From Toxorhynchites rutilus septentrionalis (lineage: Eukaryota; Arthropoda; Insecta; Diptera; Culicidae), in NCBI RefSeq assembly GCF_029784135.1, contig NC_073746.1, positions 229,971,882 through 230,035,881 on the forward strand: 64,000 nucleotides of DNA, in the 5' to 3' direction. The notes under the pieces are model-generated. The model saw only the letters and a program-made list of their open reading frames with translations. It ran no database searches and was not told where the DNA came from. The first letter of the stretch is position 1. Every line of letters starts with the position of its first letter. Position numbers and translations under genes: made by a program. This document shows, piece after piece, positions 1 through 8,919 of this stretch.

Positions 1-403
1 TTCCTCTTTACCCCGTCCATAAGGTTCTGTACAACATCAGGTTGTAGTTTTTTTTGAACAGAAATCCATCTTCTCTTGAAGTCCGCCTCCGATTTGACCA
101 CTTTTGGGTTCTTCCGGAGGGCCTGCTTCATAATCGTCCAATATTTCTCTATTGGGCGAAGTTCCGGAGTTGTCACATCGGGAGCATCTTACCGATTCTC
201 GAAATGAGTGCACAGGATTAATTCACGACGCCCTTTTTTGTTCGACGACATTTTTCCAAATTTACGAAAAATTGACAGTGAAGCATGGCCAACGTGATCT
301 ATACACTCTTATCTGATTATAAGCGAAAGCTGAAGATATAATTCCTAAAAATAAAATTTCTACAGCGTCCCCTCCGTGATGCAACTTGATGTGACACACC
401 CTT
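1..403 (-). mobile_element. DD37E Tc1/mariner-like element, truncated copy
   Basis: This is nearly identical to parts of the complete element at 53510-54773. It covers the transposase C-terminal coding region (left) and the 5' terminal inverted repeat (right, ending GTGACACACCCTT at 403), followed by a TA that fits the usual TA target duplication. Compared with the complete copy, about 690 bp is missing near position 182, which removes most of the catalytic domain. The left end continues outside the window. The transposase reads on the minus strand. This copy is non-coding and could move only if a related transposase acted on it. Confidence 0.85.
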
Positions 404-850
404 TACGATAGCTTTACTTCACGCTTTCATACACCCGTAGCCAACCAATCTCATGTTTCGCGCAAAAAAACAATACACTGAATAAACAAAGCAACCCTAA
501 CTTATCCTATATCGGCAAACCTATTCTGTGCGGGGGATAGAGACCGCACAAAAAATAAATCGTACAAAACTTCACCTGTAGCTTTAAGAAATCGAGTTCG
601 GTACCCTATTTGAAAGAACTTTTTTTGTGCGGCAGATAAAAAAAAGTTTCCAAAAAAAAAACCAAACCGTTCGACCTCCTTTTGAAATGCATAGAAAACA
701 CATAAAAAAAATAAATGGACGACAACTTCGCCAAACATACTTCTTTTCATACACCGCACAAAAGAAAAATCGCACGAAAAACAGGCGAACCAGCCTAATA
801 AAAAAACGCACAAAAAAGACGGGTGGGTAATGTCGGGGACATAACCGGAG
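404..850. other. Unassigned AT-rich stretch
   Basis: No coding similarity is visible. The stretch has many A and T runs and repeated short CGCACAAAA words around 545-820. Open frames here are low-complexity and look accidental. The last 35 bases recur inverted at 46335-46372, so the right edge belongs to a repeat. Confidence 0.4.
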
Positions 851-1566
851 TGACGTAGGACTATACAAAAGGGACAGCTTTTGTTAAATATATATTTTAA
901 ATATATTGTTTTATTTTCTACTCCTACGTGAATACCTACCTATCTACCTTAAAAATGGATTAGTTTACTGTTTACTCTTCATGAATATGTTGATGTTTCT
1001 GAAAAGAACCTTTGGTGTTGTGTTTTTGTTATCACTCGATATTCCCATCTTGTTCGGTTAAACCTTCCTGTTTAGCTATTGTGTTTGCCACTCGCCACAG
1101 CTTTCACAGTTGGAAAATTTCTTCCCATACAGCTTGTGACATATTTTACAGTAAATTACATTCAATGGCACGTCGCATTACCACCACTCAGTATCGGATT
1201 GGAGGTAATTTTAACCTGTAATTGAACATTTGCGATGACAGTGGTACAGTGTCGACCTTCAATGTGGGGTCATAATTTGGACCCCGAACTCTATGTTTAC
1301 AAAAATGTCCAACTAAATATGTCGCATTACTGGTCCGTCCAATTAGCTAAATGTCGAGATAAGTGTAAATTACTGTACTTTCAATCTAGAAGCAATTTAA
1401 GAATTGGTGAAAATCAATAAGCTCAGAACAACTGCCAAATTCACATACTCATCATATCCTGGTAAACAAATTATAAAAAAATCAATTTGTGTTTTATTAT
1501 TATTTTGGATATTGTTTTAGAAAGCATTGAACTGTATTTCCTAAACTCTTTTTTGGAAGGTTTAAT

Positions 1567-1582
1567 GGCCCTGAAAAGCGCC
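1567..1582 (-). promoter_or_regulatory. Histone mRNA 3' stem-loop of the H2A copy
   Basis: On the minus strand the sequence is GGCGCTTTTCAGGGCC. It has a six-base stem (one mismatched pair) around a TTTC loop and fits the metazoan histone stem-loop bound by SLBP. It lies about 440 bp after the H2A start codon, the right distance for a histone gene. Confidence 0.75.
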
Positions 1583-2025
1583 TTGTTTTATGGAATGGTT
1601 CCAATTTAGAAAACTTAGTACTCGTGGTTTTGAAAAAAACCATTTCGAACGCCCTCGATGCCGCCTTGTTCTAGATTTGCCACCAAAGCAGTGTGTATAA
1701 AGGACAAACTTTTTTTTTCTGCTACCTGATGCCGTTTTGCGATTGCGTTTGCCACTCGCCACTCGCTGCAACTGCCTGTTGTCTTGATGTCCACAGAACC
1801 GAATGTGTTCTGTTCCGAATGCGGGTTTTCTTATCGTCGCGAGCAGCTTTACCAGCTAACTCGATCACTTCGGCGGCCGAAACTATATAACGCCGGCTAG
1901 GTGGACTGGTGCACTGGTACTAACGCGCTCGGCCTAGCTACCCTTGCGGGGAACTCCAGTTCAACACGGTTCGAGCGGGATTTTGCCTTTCCCTTCACTT
2001 TTCCTCCTTTACCATGTCCAGACAT
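1567..2025 (-). pseudogene. Histone H2A pseudogene
   Basis: Read on the minus strand, an ATG at 2025-2023 opens a reading that begins MSGHGKGGKVKGKAKSRSNR, the canonical H2A N-terminal tail, followed by a decayed ELEFP segment. After a gap with stops and frame changes, a second match reads EVIELAGKAARDDKKTRI (about 1885-1830), the H2A alpha-2/loop region. The C-terminal third is too decayed to read reliably. A histone-type 3' stem-loop follows at 1582-1567. Because the stem-loop and 3' flank are retained, this looks like a DNA-level copy rather than a retrocopy of a polyadenylated mRNA. It is clearly non-functional. Confidence 0.8.
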
Positions 2026-2159
2026 GGCTGCTTGGGTTGGTTTGTTGATGTGTTGTGATGCGAACCGATGTGGTGTACGGTTTGAATGAGAATGATCGTT
2101 ACGGCAGCGGAGCGGGGATTTTTAAGCTGACTGGCAGGCTCGAGAATTACGCATGTGTG

Positions 2160-2543
2160 AGACTGCGACCAATGTTTCGTTCATTGTTTTCTTTTTCCTT
2201 TCCAATCGTGCTTTATTCTATTTCGCTGCTGCTCTGGTTGCCCGTTTTTGTCGGTATGATTTGAGGAGCACAAAATGGACCAATCAAAAATGGGCACATA
2301 GTGCATTTTGACAATGCTTGATATTTCACAATAATTCAATTATTTATCTCAAGAAAAATGAAATGTTATTCGTTATGATAGATGCGTAGATATATTTCCT
2401 ATCAATTGATGCAAAAACCTTTGCGATCTATTGAGAAATGCTCGAGTTATAAGCGTTCCAAATCTTGCATTTTTTCCTACTTGTTCAGTGCCTAGATTTC
2501 CATTTCACCCCCTATATCTTCCGGTTAGACGTAGTCCTACGTC
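2160..2543 (+). repeat. Dispersed repeat, inverted partner at 25114-25475
   Basis: It is almost the exact reverse complement of 25114-25475, including the GACGTAG palindrome at the outer end. The two copies lie 22 kb apart in opposite orientation. No coding sequence is recognised inside. Confidence 0.8.
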
Positions 2544-2714
2544 AAAAGATTTGCCTGTATATCGAACACACGCAAACAATAACAAAATCAAACGTCACAA
2601 AGCAGTCAAGTGACAGACGCAAGCATGGAAACTCCCAAACAATTCGTACTGAATTTGATTTTACAAAAAAAACCATACATTATTTCGATAAATAATTTTT
2701 TTGCAAAACACATA

Positions 2715-3040
2715 CAGTAGAACCCCGAATAGCCGTGGAATAGCCTGCAAGGGCACCGCGAACAACGAAAATCGCGGATAACGCAATAATGGAATGCAAA
2801 TGAGGTGCAATCACAAAAAAAGATATCTAAGCATGAAAACCGTGCTTCATCAATACAGAAATCACCAATAATCCATCTATGAGGTCGCATACATATGAGG
2901 TATCATACAATGGTCATACAATGTGAAAGTCATGACCAAATGAGCATACCACTCACTGAAAAATTCCAGGAAAGTCCACGGATCTTTCATGGAACTCGCT
3001 TTTGCAAACAATCCGCTCGCGGACAATCGGGGTTCTATTG
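2715..3040. mobile_element. pogo/Tigger-like MITE with TA target duplication
   Basis: The left end CAGTAGAACCCCGA and the right end (reverse complement CAATAGAACCCCGA) form terminal inverted repeats with one mismatch, and both are flanked by TA. The 326-bp length, the CAGTAGAACC start and the absence of coding sequence fit a non-autonomous pogo-group element. The interior is unique in this window. Confidence 0.65.
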
Positions 3041-3124
3041 TACTCATTAACTGAATGGCTGAATAGAATTGAGAATTAAAGACTAAATTCATGTAAATGA
3101 TTCACTTTTTCAAAAATAATAATA

Positions 3125-3577
3125 CAGGGAAACTTCGATATAACGTACCCTCGTTATAACGTACCCTCGATATAACGTCACTCGATATAACGTACATTTT
3201 AGCTCGATATAACGTACACATTTCCAAAGTGTAAAGGAAAATTTTTTTCAATATTTTTTTCTGATAGAACAATGAATTATCTTTATTGTGATGCTAAAAC
3301 AAGTTTTGTACCTTCAATCAATTCCGAAATACAGCTGGTTTTGTGATTCCGGATTCTAAATGAATCAAGCTTTAATCATCAGCACGAAGGGAAACATCAT
3401 GAGAAAGGCTGGCTTCGTCTTCTGATTGAAGTTATTTATTAACTTTACTAAAACAGCAACACAATAATGTAATATAGACTACGTTTGTGAGTACTTTATT
3501 ATGCTTCGATATAACGTACAATTCGATACAACGTACAATTTTGAAAGTGAAATGTACGTTATATCGAAGTTTACCTG
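3125..3577. mobile_element. pogo-like MITE, copy 1 of 2
   Basis: The terminal inverted repeats are CAGGGAAACTTCGATATAAC and its complement at the right end, flanked by TA on both sides. Subterminal CGATATAACGTAC words repeat five times on the left and twice on the right. These could be transposase binding sites, which is inference. The second copy at 49669-50106 is nearly identical and in the same orientation. Confidence 0.85.
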
Positions 3578-3579
3578 TA

Positions 3580-4333
3580 TAGGAGAACTTAGCTTAGATT
3601 GTTGGCATCTCATAATGTTTGTCATTCCACCAAGCTACATGTGATATTTTCACAGCGGTACGCACTCAAACTCATACCACTCGTTGATTGACGTCCATAT
3701 TCCCGTTATTGTTGCAATAGCGGTAGAAACGAGAGACGTTATTCTCACCAAATAACACTCTATCTCTATCACGCTTTTGGTTATGTTTACCAAAGCTGCA
3801 GACAAATTTACTTCCACTGCCACAAGCACTGTGCCTATCCGCTCTTTCAATTAACAAGAAAGCGCAACGAGTGTATCACACTCGAGGAAGAGGAGTTCTA
3901 GAACTCACACGGGAGGCTAAACGAGCTGCAAACTAACACACGCTCATATCACACTTCGGAATGAGACACAGCTCGATTTCGTATATCGTACACACTCGAT
4001 GAAACTCGTACCGACATGATAGCGATGGGTTAACGCGAGCATATGCAAACCGCACTCACACACGTAAAAACAAAATGAATTTGTCCCACGAGTAATTTCA
4101 CTTTTGCAACCTTTTTTCCCAAGGTTTTTCCAGGAAGTTAAATTTGATTCCACTGAGTTTATTTTATCGACACAGACAACACTTATTTTCTCGGGATTTA
4201 TATATTTTCCAAACAGAAAAATAAACACTTGCGTTAAACTATTGAGCTCAAACTATCTAGGAAAGTACCAAGTGTGAGCATGGAGCGACGAAAATAACGT
4301 CCACACTGAATGCCTGCTCGATCAAGACTCTTA
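3580..4333. other. Unassigned stretch
   Basis: No gene, repeat partner or terminal inverted repeats were recognised. Base composition is more balanced than in the neighbours. Short open frames on the minus strand show no recognisable domain. Confidence 0.4.
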
Positions 4334-4685
4334 GGGTGCTCATACACTGTTTGACCGAAGCCAAATATTTGACTCTTTTTGACAGATAAAATTTGGTCAA
4401 CGTGTACTGATCAAATATATTCTACACAAAACACGACAAGCAAATATTCAATTATTGGATGCCTAAAATATTTTTTCAGTCTGTTCTTCGAACCTGTCGG
4501 TACATGGTTAGGTTACCTTGGATATTTCAGTTGATTTTTTTCCATGTTCGGTGTTTGATATTGTTTACTATTGTTTAAAATTGAAGAGTGGCAAACAAAA
4601 TAGTGTTTGTACGAATATCAAATCAAACTTTATCTGTCAAAAAATATCAAATATTTGACCTCCGGGCAAACAGTGTACGGCCACC
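4334..4685 (+). mobile_element. 352-bp MITE, copy 1 of 2
   Basis: The ends GGGTGCTCATACACTGTTTG and (reverse complement) GGTGGCCGTACACTGTTTG are imperfect terminal inverted repeats. The whole element recurs as the reverse complement at 8012-8362 with high identity. It has no coding capacity. The target duplication is short and ambiguous (TTA or TA-like), so the superfamily is left open. Confidence 0.8.
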
Positions 4686-4687
4686 TT

Positions 4688-5480
4688 TATAAATCTGCGT
4701 ATTCCATGATGTTGAAAAATTCAATTTGGCCGCCGCTGAAAAATGGCTGAATAGCTTGACTTGAAGAACATAAAACATAATAAATAACACAAAATTCAAA
4801 AAGGTCGCCGCTACTCAATAGTCGACTATGTATTTTTGCAATCCCCTCAATATCGGTATCAAATGAAATGATTTGACTAATAGAATACAATACATCATGG
4901 AAATATTCCGAAGAAAGTTTGGTAAGAAATAAACGTTAAACATTATCCACAGTTAGTTGTTCCATCATATACCCCACGATTTTATCTTAGTCTCATCATT
5001 GCCCTAGATAAATAAAGGAGCGGATGTGATAACTACTAACTGCTACTTGAATAATTATTTTCTAGCTTTTAGTATATTAAACCGTCTAACTTAAAAAGTT
5101 TTTTTACTTATGTTATTTCTAGTTTTTAGTAAAGTTTAGTTTCTAGTTTTTTAGTAAATTATTTGTATCATTAGTATGCTTCTCTACAATTACAATAAAA
5201 CCATTAAAGGTTTTTTTTTTAATTTTTATTTCTTACCTAACTTTCTTCGGAATATTTTGATGATGTACTATATTCTATTAGTCAAATCATTTCATTTGAT
5301 ACCAATATTGAGGGGATTGCAAAGAAATATATAGTCGACCATTTTGTGGCGGCGTCTTATTCAAATTTACGTTGTTCATAATGTAGTGTATTCTTCAAGT
5401 CAAGCCATTCAGCCATTTTTTAGCGGCGGCCAAATTGAATTTTTCAAGATCATGGAATACGCAGTTTCATAATGGCAGTA
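4688..5480. repeat. Long inverted repeat (foldback), arms of about 230 bp
   Basis: 4690-4920 is repeated in reverse complement at 5237-5475, separated by about 310 bp of AT-rich spacer. Both arms carry the same ordered words, for example the reverse complement of GGCGGCCAAATTGAATTTTT and the phrase GTCAAATCATTTCATTTGAT. It touches the end of the neighbouring MITE at 4685. No coding sequence is seen. Confidence 0.75.
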
Positions 5481-5499
5481 GATTTAAAGGTATGTTCCT

Positions 5500-5960
5500 A
5501 ATTTCAGATCAATCAGTGACCAGGAACGGGGTCAAATTTCAATTAATGTGGGACAACCCTACAAACATTCAAACATACATACAAACAGGTCAAGCTGAAT
5601 CAGACCATTAAAAAGTAATTGTTTATTTGGGAACTGCGGTCATCATGGATTTGGATTTTTCATGATCTACTGTGTTCTACCAGTCGAGTACTTTCATTTG
5701 ATTGATGGGGTTTTGAAAAAAATATGGTTTGCATTTCGGATTTGCATTTTTCATAAATAACTGTGTTCTACTAGTCAATCCCTTTCATTTGATATCCATA
5801 TTGATGGGGTTCTGAGAAAATATGTAATCCGCCATTTTGTAGTGGCCGCCATCTTGGATTTGCATTTTTCTTAAATAACTGTGTTCTACTAGTCAAGCCC
5901 TTTCATTTGATTTGATAGGGTTGTAAAAAAAAAAGTTTGGCGCCATCTTGTACTCATATT
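5500..5960 (+). repeat. Degenerate tandem units related to the foldback arm
   Basis: Three units of roughly 100-120 bp repeat the order GTGTTCTACTAGTCAAGCCC, CTTTCATTTGAT, TTGATGGGGTT and CCGCCATCTT, at about 5670, 5760 and 5880. The same words appear once in the neighbouring foldback arm, so the units are probably decayed copies of that family. Confidence 0.6.
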
Positions 5961-5980
5961 GGCTATTCAATATGGAATTA

Positions 5981-6947
5981 CAGGTCGGACTCGATTATAT
6001 ACAGACTCGATTATATGTGATCCGATCAGATTCAATTTTGGACTAGATTATATACAGTTTGGATTTTTTTTTTTATATTTCGCATATGACTTATTTCAAG
6101 AAGAAATTTAACCTTTCAACGTTCTTATTCTTGAATGGCGTTAACGTTCCCTGTGGAACTTTTGCCGTCTCAACGTATGCATTAACTAGCGTCATTTTAT
6201 TAATACTTAGTTAAGATTTCTTAAGCCAAATAACACGCCTTGAATGTATTCCGAGGGGCAAGCTCTTGAATACGCGTGACCACAGTGCAAGTCGAAGGAA
6301 ATTTCTTTGACGAAAAATCCCCCGGCCAGAACGGGAATCGAACCCAAACACCCGGCATGATAATGTGAGACGCTAACCACTCGACCACGGGTGCACGATC
6401 CTTTCAACGTTAGGGGCAATTTAAGTGCTTATTACATGTACAATGGGCTAAAAATCGTGATTTTTGAAGATTTTGCTTGAATTTTTACCAATAATTGTTT
6501 ATATCGATATTGCGGCCAAATTAAGAAAGATAGAAGTTGGGTGTCAAAGAACAAATTGTAGGGCGATTAGAGAGCTTCTAATGAATAGAAACAATCTAGT
6601 TTAATACACATTTTTAGGATGAATTTAATAATAACACGTTAAAAATCTTTTTTTTTCATGTGAGAAAGGTGTTTTCTGACTTTAGGGGGATGAATCAAAA
6701 TCGAATTCCTCTTTTATATTCAAAAAAAAAAAACATGCAAAAAAACGAATGAAAAAAAAATTGTTTTTGACTCGATTATGTACAGGATTTGATTATATAC
6801 AATGAAAAGAAATCAGAAACTGTATATAATCGAGTCCGCGCTGTCTACAAATTATTCAAAATTTCCGAAAATCGAAAATAAAATTCTCCAGATAATCGAG
6901 TCTAAAATTCCGAATAATCGAGTCTCCGGATAATCGAGTCCGACCTG
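5981..6947. mobile_element. pogo-like MITE with nested SINE
   Basis: The ends CAGGTCGGACTCGATTAT and its reverse complement are flanked by TA at 5979-5980 and 6948-6949. The subterminal word TCGATTATATACAG repeats inside both ends. A 276-bp SINE with its 12-bp duplication is inserted at 6112-6411, so the original element was about 680 bp. It has no transposase. Confidence 0.85.
6124..6399 (-). mobile_element. tRNA-derived SINE (Feilai-like), complete
   Basis: On the minus strand it starts with a tRNA-like head holding box A (TGGTCGAGTGGTTAGCG) and box B (GGTTCGATTCC), then a body that recurs at 14905, 22820 and 59328. A perfect 12-bp duplication, CCTTTCAACGTT, flanks it at 6112-6123 and 6400-6411, which proves retrotransposition into the pogo-like element. 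The family name is given by resemblance to the Aedes Feilai SINE. It is not a functional tRNA gene, because only the promoter half of the cloverleaf is kept. Confidence 0.85.
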
Positions 6948-7189
6948 TACTTGCTTGAAGAGCAGTGAGTAGATTTACGTTTCATTTTGTGATTTATGGG
7001 AAACAAGAATTTGAGAGACAGGTGTTTTGACGCGTTGTCACGCCACAAACAAAGTGCTTTTTTTTAGTTTATCTGATGGATAGATATGATGAGATAAGAT
7101 ATACATTTCTAAACTTGGGTTTCACTTAACAAACAATGAGGATCAACAACTTGAGGAGTTTGAACTATCTCAAGAAATTGTTGTCACGT

Positions 7190-7390
7190 AACGAAAAGTA
7201 TATACTTAATTCTAGCGTGACATGACAACATTTTGATTAACTACAAACTATTAACTTTTTCGCAAATCATCGCAAAAATTAAACCTTTATATAGTAAAAT
7301 CGAGAAGAATTCCTATAACAATCATCAGTTGGAGTATATTTTATAGTTCGATTAGCTTGTTGTCAATCAAATACTTTTGTGACTTGACAA
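7190..7390. repeat. Dispersed repeat, inverted partner at 10135-10335
   Basis: Shared words in opposite orientation include CGTGACATGACAAC, AATCATCAGTTGGAG, ATACTTTTGTGAC and the reverse complement of GTCACGTCACG. Divergence is high, perhaps 25-30 percent by eye. No coding sequence is visible. Confidence 0.55.
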
Positions 7391-7608
7391 CACCTGACTT
7401 TTTGCTGTTTCGCAATGAAAACGCAAAATAGCGCTGAAACGCTAGAATAAAGAGAGCAAATAAAAAGTCGCCATATTATAAATTTGCAAGCGTTGTGAAA
7501 CCTTTCGTTTGACACTACTAAAAAATTCGGTAGAAAGCACCAATCTCGAGATATAATGCGGGGTAGGTTCAGGAGCACCGGTCGGATTAGGGTCATCTTC
7601 CCCTCCAT

Positions 7609-7920
7609 GAAACACAAATTTCTACATTCCTCGAGAATTAATCAAGAAAACGCAACCAAATTAGGCATCTGGAAATTTTAGGGTGCAATAAATGTTTCTA
7701 TGGTGGTTAGACATTCCACCCCTCCCTCTCTAAGGGGGGGGGGGGGCTGCCATACAGATGAAACACAAATTTCTGCATTACTCGAGAAATCATCAAGTAA
7801 ATGAAACCAAATTAGGCATACGGAGGTTTTAGGGTGCAATAAATGTTTCTATTGTGGTTTGACACTCCACCCCCTCTCTAAGGGGCGGCTATCATACAAA
7901 TGAAACACAAATTTCTGCAT
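7609..7920 (+). repeat. Tandem repeat, two units of about 150 bp plus a partial one
   Basis: Units start at 7609, 7760 and 7902, each beginning GAAACACAAATTTCT and containing TTAGGGTGCAATAAATGTTTC, then a C-rich and G-rich stretch with a long G run at about 7734. The third unit stops after about 20 bases. Confidence 0.85.
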
Positions 7921-8011
7921 TTGGGATTTTTTTACTCAAGTGTAACTTTTGAAAAGGGCGTATCGATTTTAGTAAGAGAATACATTGATAATTTATATCT
8001 CAGCAACTATA

Positions 8012-8362
8012 GGTGGCCGTACACTGTTTGCCCGGAGGTCAAATATTTGTTATTTTTTGACAGATAAGGTTTGATTTGATATTTGTACAAACACTATTTT
8101 GTTTGCCACTCTTCAATTTTCAACAGTAGTAAAAAATATCAAACACCGAACATGGAAAAAATCAACTGAAATATTCAAGATAACCTAACCATGTACCGAC
8201 AGGTTCGAAGAACAGACTGAAAAAATATTTTAGGCATCCAATAATTGAATATTTGCTTGTCGTGTTTTGTGTAGAATATATTTGATCAGTACACGTTGAT
8301 CAAATTTTATCTGTCAAAAAGAGTCAAATATTTGGCTTCGGTCAAACAGTGTATGAGCACCC
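8012..8362 (-). mobile_element. 352-bp MITE, copy 2 of 2 (inverted)
   Basis: This is the reverse complement of the element at 4334-4685, with the same terminal inverted repeats and no coding sequence. The flanking bases (CTATA / CTATGA) leave a 2-3 bp target duplication possible. Confidence 0.8.
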
Positions 8363-8499
8363 TATGAGTCGTACCGAAATAGTGTCTTTGAAAGAGTTAT
8401 AGAGTAAAATATACGCTGAGAAAGAAATAAGTACTCTTTTTTTTATTTACAAAAAAAACTTTACTTTGCAATATCTAAAATACATATTTAAAAATCCAA

Positions 8500-8915
8500 A
8501 AAAATCCATATAAAATAGAAGCCATGTAGAAAATTCAAAAATTGAGTCCAAGATAGTGAAACTATTTTTGACTAACTTTGTGGAACATCGATTTTTTATG
8601 AATTTTTGTATGTTAACAATCATTTTTAGCCACAAATTATGAATTCTGATGCGATTTTAAACAAAAAAGCTCTTTTTTTTATTTTATTCAGTTTTATAAT
8701 TTTTTTTATTTTTTTTTTTAATTTCATAAAAATAGAAGTCGTGTAGAAAATTTAAATAAAGAGCCCAAGATGGTATAACTATTTTTGACAAACTTTGTGG
8801 AACATCGATTTTTTTAAATTTTCGCAAGTTCGAATTTTTGTATGTTAACAATCATTTTTAGCCTCAAATTATGAATCCTGATGTCATTTCAAACAAAAAA
8901 GCTCTTTATATATCC
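8500..8915 (+). repeat. Diverged tandem duplication, unit about 225 bp
   Basis: 8505-8680 and 8730-8910 share the same order of words: TAGAAG..GTGTAGAAAAT, TTTGTGGAACATCGATTTTTT, TGTATGTTAACAATCATTTTT and ACAAAAAAGCTCTTT. AT-rich, with no coding sequence. Confidence 0.75.
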
Positions 8916-8919
8916 TTCT

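Larger units (their letters stand above)
851..2543. repeat. Repeat block bounded by GACGTAG motifs, carrying a histone H2A copy
   Basis: The block starts at a half palindrome (TGACGTAGGACTAT, 851-864) and ends at a full one (GACGTAG-TC-CTACGTC, 2528-2543). Inside are a decayed histone H2A gene (minus strand), its 3' flank, and a 380-bp section (2160-2543) that recurs inverted at 25114-25475. The section 815-915 recurs inverted at 46280-46372, and 1480-1715 recurs rearranged at 46035-46245. That the whole block is one mobile unit is an inference; the shared pieces and the motifs are seen directly. Confidence 0.5.

Noticed and set aside
502..830. Frames of 67-103 codons at the left edge
   Set aside because: They come from A/T homopolymer-rich DNA (Phe/Lys-rich translations) and show no domain.
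6310..6399. tRNA gene-like box A and box B on the minus strand
   Set aside because: The sequence does not fold into a full cloverleaf and continues into a repeated body with target duplications, so it is the head of a SINE. The same holds for 21555-21620.
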